In this document: piece after piece, positions 24,442 to 32,476 of the stretch | Layout: every line of letters begins with the position of its first letter | Numbering within the stretch: the stretch's first letter is position 1 | NCBI GenBank assembly: GCA_002007295.1 | Contig: LNZM01000149.1 | Span: 1-56,957, forward strand | DNA: 56,957 nt | Source of the DNA: Candidatus Epulonipiscioides saccharophilum | GTDB taxonomy: Bacteria > Bacillota > Clostridia > Lachnospirales > Cellulosilyticaceae | Reading direction: 5' to 3' | Position numbers and translations under genes: made by a program | Notes under the pieces: model-generated | What the model was told of the DNA's origin: nothing | Databases searched by the model: none | What the model saw: the letters and a program-made list of their open reading frames with translations, nothing else

Positions 24442-25182
24442 ATGAATAATCATAAATTGATAACCAATATTCTAAGTTTATTACCTAATCCAAAATCTAT
24501 CATATGCCAAAATTACATATTAGAAGTAATTTTTAGCCATTATGCATATGAACAAAATACTGTAAGATTAAAAAGTTTTTCAGACTTCGACACTTTTAAT
24601 TTGCTTAGTACAAGTATAAAACAAAACATTGTAAAAGCTATATCTCAAATAGTTTCAACCGAAAGATTTATGGCCAGAACGTTGACCACAGAAATTTTTG
24701 CTACTGTAACTGAAGTAGCAACAACATCCGATAGCTCCGGCCCAGACGATGATGAAATTTTAGTAACCGCTACCGATATCGACGAACCAGACGATATTAA
24801 CGATCTTATTGCCAGCGAAGAAATCGCTGCTGCTAACGACGAAATGGCTGCTACCATCGATTATCATCCCTCTGGCGTAAATTCCGCCTTAGAAATCGCT
24901 GTAGCTGATACTATTTTAGAATGTTTATCCTATCTTGACATCGAAAACTTAAATAAAGCTTACCATACTTTAATCGGTGCTTGGAATTTGATCTCTAACG
25001 ATATAGAATATATTAGAAGTGAAGGCTCCATCGCTTTTACTGAAATTATGTCTGTTGCTAATAAAACAGACATAGATCAAGATTTATTAGATATGCGAAT
25101 TGATTCTATTATTAATCACATTAATACTGTTCAGGAAGCTTTGCTTGATATGATCTTTGAAATCACTCAATTAAAATTTTAA
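24442..25182 (+). CDS. Acidic protein of unknown function
   Basis: 246 residues from the ATG at 24442, chosen for the AAAAAGGAG 11 bases upstream; an earlier ATG at 24406 has none. I recognise no family. The N-terminal 80 residues look helical and moderately basic. Residues about 95-145 are a low-complexity acidic linker (GPDDDEILVTATDIDEPDD, then EEIAAANDEM). The last 100 residues look like a helical bundle (ALEIAVADTILECLSYL, NHINTVQEALLDMIFEI). There is no signal peptide or membrane helix, so it is cytoplasmic. It is transcribed alone, with its own promoter and a strong terminator at 25202-25240. Confidence 0.65.
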   Translation: MNNHKLITNILSLLPNPKSIICQNYILEVIFSHYAYEQNTVRLKSFSDFDTFNLLSTSIKQNIVKAISQIVSTERFMARTLTTEIFATVTEVATTSDSSGPDDDEILVTATDIDEPDDINDLIASEEIAAANDEMAATIDYHPSGVNSALEIAVADTILECLSYLDIENLNKAYHTLIGAWNLISNDIEYIRSEGSIAFTEIMSVANKTDIDQDLLDMRIDSIINHINTVQEALLDMIFEITQLKF

Positions 25183-25201
25183 GCCACCACTCCTTTTTTC
25201 T

Positions 25202-25252
25202 AAACTCCATTAATACGGATAATTAGTATTAATGAAGTTTATTTTTATATTT
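25202..25252 (+). terminator. Intrinsic terminator
   Basis: AAACTCCATTAATAC (25202-25216) pairs with GTATTAATGAAGTTT (25226-25240), one mismatch, followed by ATTTTTATATTTTT. Confidence 0.85.
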
Positions 25253-25287
25253 TTCAAGACTACATAAGAATTTTGAACATTTTAGCC

Positions 25288-25316
25288 TTGTACTTTTTCC
25301 CATTATGATGTAAACT
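25288..25316 (+). promoter_or_regulatory. Candidate promoter for hom-thrC
   Basis: TTGTAC (25288-25293), a 17-base spacer and TAAACT (25311-25316), 29 bases before the ATG. I see no T-box or other leader; the space after the preceding terminator is too short for one. Confidence 0.4.
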
Positions 25317-25345
25317 CATTAGAAAAATAACATGGAGGTTTAATC

Positions 25346-26620
25346 ATGATAAAAATTGCTATACTAGGCTGCGGCACAGTTGGCGGTGGTGTTTTTAAGC
25401 TAATTAAGCAAAATGCTTATGATATCAAAATGCGTACTGGTAAAGAAGTAGAAGTAAAGTGGGTACTAGAAAAAGATATCGACAAAGCATTGGAATGTGG
25501 TGTAGCTAAGGAGCAAATTTCTCAAAATATAGATGAAATAGTTCAAGATCCTGAAGTTCAGATTATTATAGAATTAATCGGTGGCTTAAATTTTGCTTAT
25601 GATTCTATAATTAAAGCTATAAAATTTGGTAAAAATATAGTTACAGCTAATAAGGATTTAATAGCAGTCAAGGGAGAAGATATATTTGCTCTTGCGAAAG
25701 AAAACGGGGTAGACGTAAAGTTTGAAGCTAGCGTTGGTGGTGCTATACCTATCATCGGGGCCATGCAAAACGTTCTTTGTGCGAATAAATATTCAGACAT
25801 AGTTGGTATTTTAAATGGTACTACCAATTATATTTTAACTCAGATGACTGAACAAGGGATATCCTACGATCTAGCCCTCCAACAAGCGGCCAAATTAGGC
25901 TATGCCGAAGCGAATCCTAGTTCTGATGTCGAAGGAACGGATGCCGCTAGAAAAATTTCAATCCTTGCTAGCATTGCTTTTAACTCTAGATGTACCTTAA
26001 ACGATGTTTACCAAGAAGGTATAACACAAATTTCAGAAAAAGATATTACACTTGCTAACAAGCTAGGTTATCAGATAAAATTAATAGCCATGGCCAAAGA
26101 ACGGGATAACAAGATTATTTTATTTGTTAGACCAGCATTCGTAAAAAATGATCATCCGCTTGCCTCTGTCAACGATGTTTTTAACGCCATCTTTCTAAAG
26201 TGTGATGCTGCCGACAACATCATGTTATATGGCCGTGGAGCCGGTGAACTGCCTACTGCAAGCTCTGTAGTGGGGGACATTATGTCGATATGCACCAATA
26301 TCACTCACAAAACTACAGGAACTTATGGCCTTAATTGTTATCTACAAAAAGAGGTTTTAACTATTGATCAGTTGTATTCTTCTTTCTGTTTAAGGCTTAG
26401 AGTTCTAGATCAGCCTAACGTACTTGCGGGTATTGCTAGTGAATTAGGAAAAAGAGGCGTAAGCATTGCTTCTGTTATCCAATCACCGGTTGATAGTACC
26501 ATGGCAAGCCTCACAATAATTACTCATGAAACAAAGGAACAGGATTTACAAAAGGCTATTGCCATTTTAAAAGAAAAAGAGTATGTAAAAAAAGCCAATA
26601 TATTTATGTGCTTAGACTAA
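25346..26620 (+). CDS. hom: Homoserine dehydrogenase
   Basis: A 424-residue three-domain enzyme. The N-terminal Rossmann domain begins IAILGCGTVGGGVFKL. The catalytic domain has TANKDLIA, GILNGTTNYIL and YAEANPSSDVEGTDAARK with the catalytic Lys/Asp region. A C-terminal ACT domain (about 345-424, LRLRVLDQPNVLAGIASELGKRGVSI in part) suggests threonine feedback. It reduces aspartate semialdehyde to homoserine for threonine and methionine. It is followed by thrC across a duplicated junction; its own stop codon is in the first copy of a 99-bp unit. GGAGG precedes the ATG. Confidence 0.95.
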   Translation: MIKIAILGCGTVGGGVFKLIKQNAYDIKMRTGKEVEVKWVLEKDIDKALECGVAKEQISQNIDEIVQDPEVQIIIELIGGLNFAYDSIIKAIKFGKNIVTANKDLIAVKGEDIFALAKENGVDVKFEASVGGAIPIIGAMQNVLCANKYSDIVGILNGTTNYILTQMTEQGISYDLALQQAAKLGYAEANPSSDVEGTDAARKISILASIAFNSRCTLNDVYQEGITQISEKDITLANKLGYQIKLIAMAKERDNKIILFVRPAFVKNDHPLASVNDVFNAIFLKCDAADNIMLYGRGAGELPTASSVVGDIMSICTNITHKTTGTYGLNCYLQKEVLTIDQLYSSFCLRLRVLDQPNVLAGIASELGKRGVSIASVIQSPVDSTMASLTIITHETKEQDLQKAIAILKEKEYVKKANIFMCLD

Positions 26621-26763
26621 ATACGAAATTGAAGACACACATATTTTATTTAAGCACCAGAGGAGTTTAAAATAAAAAGAGTATGTAAAAAAACCAATAT
26701 ATTTATGTATTTAGACTAAATACGAAACGGAGGATACAAATGTTTTATTCAAGCACCAGAGGA
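26566..26763 (+). repeat. 99-bp tandem duplication spanning the hom-thrC junction
   Basis: Copy A (about 26566-26664) holds the last 17 codons of hom, its stop, the spacer and a decayed thrC start, with GGAG degraded and ATG changed to ATA, followed by codons for FYLSTRG-like residues. Copy B (about 26665-26763) holds a dead hom tail, then GGAGG and the working thrC ATG at 26740. The shared words GTATGTAAAAAAA, ATACGAAA and AAGCACCAGAGGAG lie 99-100 bases apart. Confidence 0.9.
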
Positions 26764-28185
26764 GATAACAACAAAGTTTCATCTGCTGAAGCTATTATAA
26801 AAGGTCTGGCTCCTGATAAAGGTTTATTTACCCCAGATAATATCCCTATACTTTCTGCAGAAGAAAAAACGTTTATAAAAACAACATCCTACAAAGAAGT
26901 CGCTAAACTAATCTTCTCCAAATTTTTAACTGACTTTTCTGATAAAGATATTTCTACTTGCGTAGATTCGGCCTATAATAATTTTGACGTAGCCCCATTA
27001 CATCAGTTAGATGAACAAGCACAAATTTTGGAATTATGGCATGGGCCAACATGTGCATTCAAAGATGTAGCACTTCAAATTCTACCATATTTTTTAACTA
27101 CAGCCATGTCCATAACTGGTGAAAAAAATGATATCGCAATCCTTGTAGCAACTTCTGGCGACACCGGCAAAGCCGCCTTAGAAGGCTTTAAAGATGTAGC
27201 CGGAACTAAGATAATAGTATTATATCCGAGTGAGGGCGTAAGCGCTGTGCAAAAACAGCAAATGGTTACTCAAGAAGGCGATAACGTTTCTGTAATATCC
27301 ATTAACGGAAATTTCGACGATGCTCAAACAGCCGCCAAAAATATTTTTACAGACAACGTTCTTAACGCTACTCTTTTAGCCAAAGGTATCAAACTGTCTA
27401 GTGCTAACAGCATAAACTGGGGTCGTCTTTTACCTCAAATCGTTTATTATATAAAAAGTAGTATCGATTTAGATGAATCTACCATCGATTACGTCGTTCC
27501 AACCGGTAATTTCGGTAATATATTAGCTGCTTATTTTGCCAAACAAATGGGCGCTCCTATCGGTAAATTAATTTGTGCTTCCAATAGCAATAACGTTCTC
27601 ACAGACTTTATTAAAACTGGCATTTATGACAGAAGACGTGAGTTCTTTAAGACGCTTTCTCCTTCCATGGATATCCTTATATCCTCTAATCTCGAACGCC
27701 TTTTATTCGAACTTTCCGGTCATGACGCTCCTCTTATCAGCCAACTTATGGCCGATCTTGAAGAGTTAGAAGTCTACACTATACCGGATGACTTGAAAAA
27801 TAAACTAGATGATTTATTTTATCCGTCTTGCGCTGATGACCTCCAAACTAAACATGCCATAAAAGACTGTTATGATAAATTTGGCTATCTCTTAGATACT
27901 CATACAGCCGTAGCTTACGATGCCTATCAAAAATATACTAAAGAACATGATTCAAAAAAAATCGTCATAGTCTCAACTGCTAGTCCTTATAAATTCCCTA
28001 TCGGTGTAGGTGACGCTTTAGGCTTAGATATAACTAAAAATGAATACGACATTTTAAAGGATCTAGAAAATTTAACTCACATTGCTATACCTAAACCTCT
28101 TGTAGATCTCGAATCCAAGGAAGTTCTCCATAGCATTTCCTGTCGAAAAGAAGAAATTCTACAAGCTGTAACAGAACTACTGTAA
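26740..28185 (+). CDS. thrC: Threonine synthase
   Basis: A 481-residue PLP enzyme of the long threonine synthase class. It starts MFYSSTRGDNNKVSSAEAI, which is typical, and the PLP lysine is Lys108 in GPTCAFKDVALQ. SGDTGKAALEGF and the later NSINWGRLLPQIVYY are family motifs. It converts phosphohomoserine to threonine; a homoserine kinase gene (thrB) is not in the window. The ATG at 26740 is preceded by ACGGAGGATACAA in the second copy of the junction duplication. Confidence 0.94.
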   Translation: MFYSSTRGDNNKVSSAEAIIKGLAPDKGLFTPDNIPILSAEEKTFIKTTSYKEVAKLIFSKFLTDFSDKDISTCVDSAYNNFDVAPLHQLDEQAQILELWHGPTCAFKDVALQILPYFLTTAMSITGEKNDIAILVATSGDTGKAALEGFKDVAGTKIIVLYPSEGVSAVQKQQMVTQEGDNVSVISINGNFDDAQTAAKNIFTDNVLNATLLAKGIKLSSANSINWGRLLPQIVYYIKSSIDLDESTIDYVVPTGNFGNILAAYFAKQMGAPIGKLICASNSNNVLTDFIKTGIYDRRREFFKTLSPSMDILISSNLERLLFELSGHDAPLISQLMADLEELEVYTIPDDLKNKLDDLFYPSCADDLQTKHAIKDCYDKFGYLLDTHTAVAYDAYQKYTKEHDSKKIVIVSTASPYKFPIGVGDALGLDITKNEYDILKDLENLTHIAIPKPLVDLESKEVLHSISCRKEEILQAVTELL

Positions 28186-28192
28186 ACAAAAT

Positions 28193-28606
28193 ATGCTATA
28201 TCCGAAAAATAAATCTTATGCTGATTTAGAAGCTATACTGGCTCAAAAGTTTGTAGATTTCTATTATAATCCTAAATCGTTTCAAAAGCGTATAGCTATA
28301 AACTTCCCAGAATCTCGATTTAAAATCACATATATTTCCCGATTTCCTCCTTCCTATAATAAAGATGAAGCCGACAATCAAGGATATATCTATTACAAAC
28401 CCTTGTGGGCTGTTATTGGTCAACTATATATGTTTAAATCTCCTAAAAAAGTTAAAAAAACATTCCTAGATGCCCTCCTTTTCTTCTTCATCTCTAAAAC
28501 CGGTAGAGGTAAAGCAGAAATCCAAATAGCCCAAATTTCTCTTATCAGTATTTTGCCTTTGCTTATTCCTGTTTCACTGGTTATGCTAATTTTAATCCTT
28601 AGATAA
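28193..28606 (+). CDS. Small membrane protein of unknown function
   Basis: 137 residues starting 7 bases after the thrC stop, apparently cotranscribed. I do not recognise it. The first 75 residues are polar and basic with a central YYNPKSFQKR; the last 25 (ISLISILPLLIPVSLVMLILIL) form one long hydrophobic helix at the extreme C-terminus, so it could be a tail-anchored protein. There is no clear ribosome site before the ATG, so translational coupling to thrC or a different start is possible. Confidence 0.5.
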   Translation: MLYPKNKSYADLEAILAQKFVDFYYNPKSFQKRIAINFPESRFKITYISRFPPSYNKDEADNQGYIYYKPLWAVIGQLYMFKSPKKVKKTFLDALLFFFISKTGRGKAEIQIAQISLISILPLLIPVSLVMLILILR

Positions 28607-28834
28607 AGATGGATCCAATGTACCCAGGTATCGAATTATTTAAGAATCGTTTTTAATGATATAAAGTTTGAATTATATTTTTTTATTAAAACAATTTTAA
28701 TAAAACATTCTATTAAAAAAATCCTGTATTTTCATACTTTGTCTAGTAATTTTAAAAATTTTTATTTGTTTTGTATATTATAAAACAAAGATGTCAATAA
28801 TCTAAGTAAATATTTTAACATATGGAGGATTCTC

Positions 28835-29065
28835 ATGAACAAAAGTGTAAATTTACAAGATGTGGTTCTTAATCAACTTCGAAAAGAGCGCATTATCTCT
28901 ACTGTATTTTTAACCAATGGTTTTCAGATCAAAGGAACGATAAAAGGATTTGATAATTTCGTTGTTTTAGTAGATAGCGAAGGAAAACAGCAGTTATTAT
29001 ATAAACATGCTATATCTACTATCGTACCTAGCAAAGCTCTTCATTTGACTCAAAGCGAAGAATAA
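28835..29065 (+). CDS. hfq: RNA chaperone Hfq
   Basis: A 76-residue Sm-like protein. Sm1 has [12 protein letters not shown], then [22 protein letters not shown], and Sm2 has [12 protein letters not shown], which matches the Hfq signature YKHAIST. It is normally a hexamer that binds small RNAs and poly(A). The C-terminal tail is very short, as in other Firmicutes. GGAGGATT precedes the ATG. It is followed by a Fur-type regulator gene rather than next to miaA or mutL. The 228-base upstream spacer contains a T-rich palindrome (TTTTATTAAAACAATTTTAATAAAA, in part) near 28678-28702. Confidence 0.95.
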   Translation: MNKSVNLQDVVLNQLRKERIISTVFLTNGFQIKGTIKGFDNFVVLVDSEGKQQLLYKHAISTIVPSKALHLTQSEE

Positions 29066-29122
29066 TTTTTATAAAAACAACCTATTATCTGATTAATTGT
29101 GTTTGTTGGGGAGGAGGTTGCC

Positions 29123-29503
29123 ATGGCATATAATACAAAAAATAGACAACAACTTCTAGAGATTATAAAAAGTCAAAAAGATAGATACATTGCCATCGAT
29201 GAAATTCATGCTGCTCTAGAAAAACAAAACATTAAAATGAGCTTATCCACAATATATAGATATATAGATTATTTGCAGGAAGAAAATTTGGTTAGCCAAT
29301 ATATAGATGTCAACGATAAAAAAAGTTATTTTCGGTATATTGGCGATAATCCGGATTGCAAACAACATCTGCATTTAAAATGTACCCAATGTGGAATAAC
29401 GATACATCTTCCGCCAGATACTCTTAATCAGGATAATATACAGGATTTCAAAATAGAATACAATTCTTCCATCATTAATGGAATTTGTAAAAATTGTCAA
29501 TAA
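29123..29503 (+). CDS. Fur-family transcriptional regulator
   Basis: 126 residues from the ATG at 29123, chosen for GGGGAGGAGG eight bases upstream; a longer start at 29099 lacks one. The N-terminal winged helix has YIAIDEIHAALEKQNIKMS, STIYRYIDYL and EENLVSQY. The C-terminal part has LKCTQCGITIHL and GICKNC, the two CxxC pairs of the structural zinc site. The HLHLKC sequence fits the metal-sensing dimerisation domain, but the subtype (Fur, PerR, Zur or Nur) is not resolvable by eye. It lies directly after hfq. A Nur-type nickel sensor would be interesting given the lar genes, but nothing proves it. Confidence 0.85.
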   Translation: MAYNTKNRQQLLEIIKSQKDRYIAIDEIHAALEKQNIKMSLSTIYRYIDYLQEENLVSQYIDVNDKKSYFRYIGDNPDCKQHLHLKCTQCGITIHLPPDTLNQDNIQDFKIEYNSSIINGICKNCQ

Positions 29504-29530
29504 AATATAAAGATAACTTTTACTCAAATC

Positions 29531-29566
29531 GGCCTCTTATCCTATATACTTAGGAGGCTTTTTTAC
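29531..29566 (+). terminator. Intrinsic terminator after the Fur-type gene
   Basis: GGCCTC...TCCT and TAGGAGGC (29531-29558) form a stem followed by TTTTTT. Confidence 0.75.
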
Positions 29567-30276
29567 GTGTTCAGATTTTTTGCTATACTTACCACTTCGC
29601 CCTTATTCATTACCACTACTCTATCAGAAATTGCAGATACTAATTCTAAATCATGACATACAAATATTATCGTTAATTTATTCTCCTTATGAATTTTCCT
29701 TATCAATTTTATTATCCTATCTCTTGTTAATATATCCAAAGCACTCGTTGCTTCATCTAATATCAGTACTTCCGGATTTAGCGTTAATGCTCTTGCTAAA
29801 CATACTCTTTGTCTTTGACCTCCACTCATCTCTTTCGAATACCTATTTAAAAAACTCTCGTCTAATCCCACTTTATCCAAATATTTTAATGCTACTTCCT
29901 TTTTATCTCTCTTATTTTTATTTATTATCTTAAAATTTATTAGAGGTTCACTTATTATATCATACACTCTCATCTTCGGATTTAATGTCGCCGTTGTATC
30001 TTGAAAAAGCATCTGTATTTTTTGCCTACTTTTGCGTAACCTCTCTCCTTTTAACTGAGTTAAATCTATGCCGTCATACAGTACTTCGCCACTGTTTTTA
30101 TCCTCCAACTTTGTTATTATCTTCATCAATGTGCTCTTTCCACATCCGCTTTCTCCCACTACCGAAATAAACTCGCCCCTATAAATATCAAATGATATAT
30201 TTTTACAAGCTCTTACTATATTCTTCTGCTCTTGAAATGTTTTATTCACTTCTTTTATACTTATTATCTTTTCCAT
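29563..30276 (-). CDS. ABC transporter ATP-binding protein, OppF/NikE-like
   Basis: A 237-residue ATPase. Walker A GESGCGKSTL, Q-loop (MLFQDTTATLNP), signature MSGGQRQR, Walker B VLILDEATSALD and His-loop FVCHD are all present. The ATLNP motif after the Q-loop is the mark of the peptide/nickel (PepT) importer class. It lacks the C-terminal extension of OppF that precedes oligopeptide specificity, so it resembles NikE. It overlaps in operon order with three upstream genes: permease, permease, ATPase, ATPase. No substrate-binding protein gene is in the run. Confidence 0.88.
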   Translation of the reverse strand: MEKIISIKEVNKTFQEQKNIVRACKNISFDIYRGEFISVVGESGCGKSTLMKIITKLEDKNSGEVLYDGIDLTQLKGERLRKSRQKIQMLFQDTTATLNPKMRVYDIISEPLINFKIINKNKRDKKEVALKYLDKVGLDESFLNRYSKEMSGGQRQRVCLARALTLNPEVLILDEATSALDILTRDRIIKLIRKIHKENKLTIIFVCHDLELVSAISDRVVVMNKGEVVSIAKNLNT

Positions 30277-30290
30277 TTATTCAATCCCTC

Positions 30291-30345
30291 CCAATAATAA
30301 CTGCTTTATATATTCACTTTCCTAATAATTGCTTTGCATATTCGC
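30291..30345 (-). repeat. 28-bp tandem duplication altering the end of the first ATPase gene
   Basis: On the minus strand, GAAAGCGAATATGCAAAGCA is followed 28 bases later by GAAAGTGAATATATAAAGCA. The first copy is read as ESEYAKQLLGK-stop. The second, in another frame, encodes ESEYIKQLLLGGIE followed by TAA overlapping the next ATG, and looks like the ancestral ending coupled to the second ATPase gene. Confidence 0.7.
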
Positions 30346-31027
30346 TTTCCTTATCAATCTGCTGTCCATCCTTTAAAATTATTATTCGATCCGATACTTC
30401 TAAGGCTAGCCGAATATTATGCGTTATCATTAAAATTGCTTTGTTTTCTTTTACCCGTATCAATTCTTTCATCACTAAACTTTGTGTCTCTTTATCTAAT
30501 GCACTCGTTGGTTCATCTAACAGTAATGCATCCGGATCTAGGCTCATAGCAAATGCTAGACCCACCCGTTGCTTCATACCACCACTTAAATTATATATAT
30601 ATGTTTTCATTATATGTTTAGCATCTAAATTCATCTTATCTAATTGTTCTATTGCTAACTTTTCCGCTTCTTTTTTACTGATTTGCTTATGTACTCGAAT
30701 ATATTGTATAAATTGATTGCCAATTTTTCTAATCGGATTTATCGATAATCCACTGTCTTGAAATAATAATGCTATATTATTTCCTCGTATCTTATTTAAT
30801 TCTTCCTCCGTTATATCTATTAAAGATTGATCCTTATATCTTATATCTGCGTTCACAATCTTTGCGGATATAGGTAACAGCTTTAATATAGATCTGAGTA
30901 TACTGGTCTTACCTGATCCGCTTTCTCCAACAATGCTTACTATCTCACCCTTTTCAATTTTTATATTGAAATTACTTACTATCACCTTATCTTCATACAT
31001 AATCGTCAAATTATTTATACTTAACAT
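30314..31027 (-). CDS. ABC transporter ATP-binding protein, OppD/NikD-like
   Basis: A 237-residue ATPase. Walker A GESGSGKTS, Q-loop LLFQDSGLSINP, signature LSGGMKQR, Walker B ALLLDEPTSALD and His-loop MITHN are intact. The SxNP segment is again that of the peptide/nickel family. Members usually carry a C-terminal Cys-rich or oligopeptide extension; this one stops short, and its last codons derive from a 28-bp tandem duplication that moved the stop codon. Its ribosome site AGGAGG sits in the last copy of a duplicated junction with the upstream permease. Confidence 0.88.
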   Translation of the reverse strand: MLSINNLTIMYEDKVIVSNFNIKIEKGEIVSIVGESGSGKTSILRSILKLLPISAKIVNADIRYKDQSLIDITEEELNKIRGNNIALLFQDSGLSINPIRKIGNQFIQYIRVHKQISKKEAEKLAIEQLDKMNLDAKHIMKTYIYNLSGGMKQRVGLAFAMSLDPDALLLDEPTSALDKETQSLVMKELIRVKENKAILMITHNIRLALEVSDRIIILKDGQQIDKESEYAKQLLGK

Positions 31028-31237
31028 TTTTTCTCGTCCTCCTAAATGTCACCTGTATCTTACCTTTTCACTTAACAAATTAATTATTGACACGATAAGT
31101 TCAATAGTTACTCTCGGATAAAAAAGCCTCCGCATTTATGCATAAAGTAACTAACTTAATAAATTGATTATTGTCATGATAATCGCAATAGTGACTCCTG
31201 GATAAAATTTAATATTTTTCCTTCGTCCTCCCAAATG
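31028..31237 (-). repeat. Tandem copies of the permease-ATPase junction, with a small inserted element
   Basis: Sequence of the permease 3' end plus the ATPase ribosome site occurs in full at 31028-31122 (working ribosome site and start of the ATPase), partly at 31156-31207, and again from 31208 into the permease gene (working permease stop at 31238-31240, dead start written ATAT for the ATPase). Shared words include CGTCCTCC-x-AAATGTCACC and GATAATCGCAATAGTGACTC. Between copies, 31124-31155 is a separate element with palindrome ATGCAT. Confidence 0.88.
31124..31155. repeat. Small dispersed element, related to 46070-46101
   Basis: 31 bases (AGCCTCCGCATTTATGCATAAAGTAACTAAC split at its palindrome ATGCAT) match 46070-46101 at about 24 of 31 positions, including CATTTATGCATAA. 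At both sites a GGAGGC-type sequence is close by. Confidence 0.45.
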
Positions 31238-32026
31238 TCACCAGTATCTTACCTTTTCGCTTAACAAATTGATTATTGTTACGATAATCGCAATAGTGAC
31301 TCCCGGATAAAACACCAACCAAGGATATGCTAACATATACGGTCGGCCTTCATTAACCATTAAGCCTAATTCCGGTGTCGGTGCTGAAACTCCAAATCCT
31401 AAAAAAGATAACGCTGATAATTCTAAAATAATCGCCCCTATATCCGTCGCCGCTGTTACTATCAAAGTTTGTGATATATTTGGTAACACATGCCTAGTTA
31501 AAATGCCGAACTTTGTTGTGCCTGCCATTTTAGCCGACTTTATATAATCTTCATTAATAACTTTTATAACCATGCTTCGTGATAGTCTTATGTATTTACT
31601 AATGGTTACTACAAAAATAGCTATCATCGCATTTCTAAGGCTAGCTCCCATTATGCCCGCTAACGCTATAGCTAGAACCATGGATGGACATGATATTAAA
31701 ATATCCGATATCCGCATTATGATCATGTCGATCAATTTTCCATTGTACCCTGCTATGATCCCTAAAGTGCTTCCTATTATAGAAATCATTGCTATTAATA
31801 TTATAGATACACTAAGAGAAATTCTTATACCGTATATTATACGAGAAAAAATATCCCTACCTAATTTGTCCGTACCAAAAATGTGATCAGAAGTTGGTGG
31901 CATAAAAGCATTTTGTAAATTACTCTGATACGGATCATAAGGCGCTAAAAATTCTGCAAACACTACTATTATTAATATCATAATTAATAGAATTACTAAT
32001 ATTATCGTAAATTTATCTTTCTTCAT
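31238..32026 (-). CDS. ABC transporter permease, OppC/DppC/NikC-like
   Basis: 262 residues. N-terminal transmembrane helix (about 8-28), then YDPYQSNLQNAFMPPTSDHIFGTDKLGRDIFSRIIYG, split here into the conserved HxxGTDxLGRD motif of second permeases in this class. Five further helices follow, and the cytoplasmic EAA-type loop is KSAKMAGTTKFGILTRHVLPN. The subunit forms the membrane channel with the permease at 32477. Its 3' end is tandemly duplicated downstream. Confidence 0.88.
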   Translation of the reverse strand: MKKDKFTIILVILLIMILIIVVFAEFLAPYDPYQSNLQNAFMPPTSDHIFGTDKLGRDIFSRIIYGIRISLSVSIILIAMISIIGSTLGIIAGYNGKLIDMIIMRISDILISCPSMVLAIALAGIMGASLRNAMIAIFVVTISKYIRLSRSMVIKVINEDYIKSAKMAGTTKFGILTRHVLPNISQTLIVTAATDIGAIILELSALSFLGFGVSAPTPELGLMVNEGRPYMLAYPWLVFYPGVTIAIIVTIINLLSEKVRYW

Positions 32027-32476
32027 TATATATTCTCCTTATTTGATCCCTCAGTCGCTGAAGTTGAATCTCTTAACCTCTCCGTCACTAAAGTTGATAC
32101 CTCTCCACTTATAATAATGAAGATATTCATATTAAAAAGGTTGATCCTAATCTGAGTTTAGTATAAATTGATATTATGTAGAATAAATTCTATTATAGCA
32201 TAATAAGCAAGATTTTAAATATAGCTTATGTTAAAATGAAACTAAATTGTTGGCCTATTATTATGCTACGGAAATAGTAATTCTATATAATTAAGTTAGA
32301 GATCAACGAAACCTTTCAGTCACTTCTAGCGAATTAGGAATAATTTTAATTAACTTTTGACCTCTCAATCACTTAGTAACAGCTCTTTTACTCCATCCGT
32401 CTGCTTCGCATCCACCTTCCTCCAACTCCCTCCGTCACTTCGTGACACCTCCCTTGGAGAAGTAGGCTATGGAAAA
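32027..32476. repeat. Gene-free stretch between permeases with palindromic repeats (32048-32107, 32420-32470)
   Basis: 450 bases separate two permease genes that normally abut. The segment 32420-32470 is almost identical to 16291-16341. Two degenerate half-units, CTCAGTCGCTGAAGTTGAA and CTCCGTCACTAAAGTTGA, lie at 32051-32095, and another CTCTCAATCAC at 32362-32372. The middle is plain AT-rich sequence with no reading frame of note. Confidence 0.65.

Noticed and set aside
28607-28834. Small gene between the unknown membrane protein and hfq
   Set aside because: Only AT-rich palindromes and no open frame with a ribosome site.
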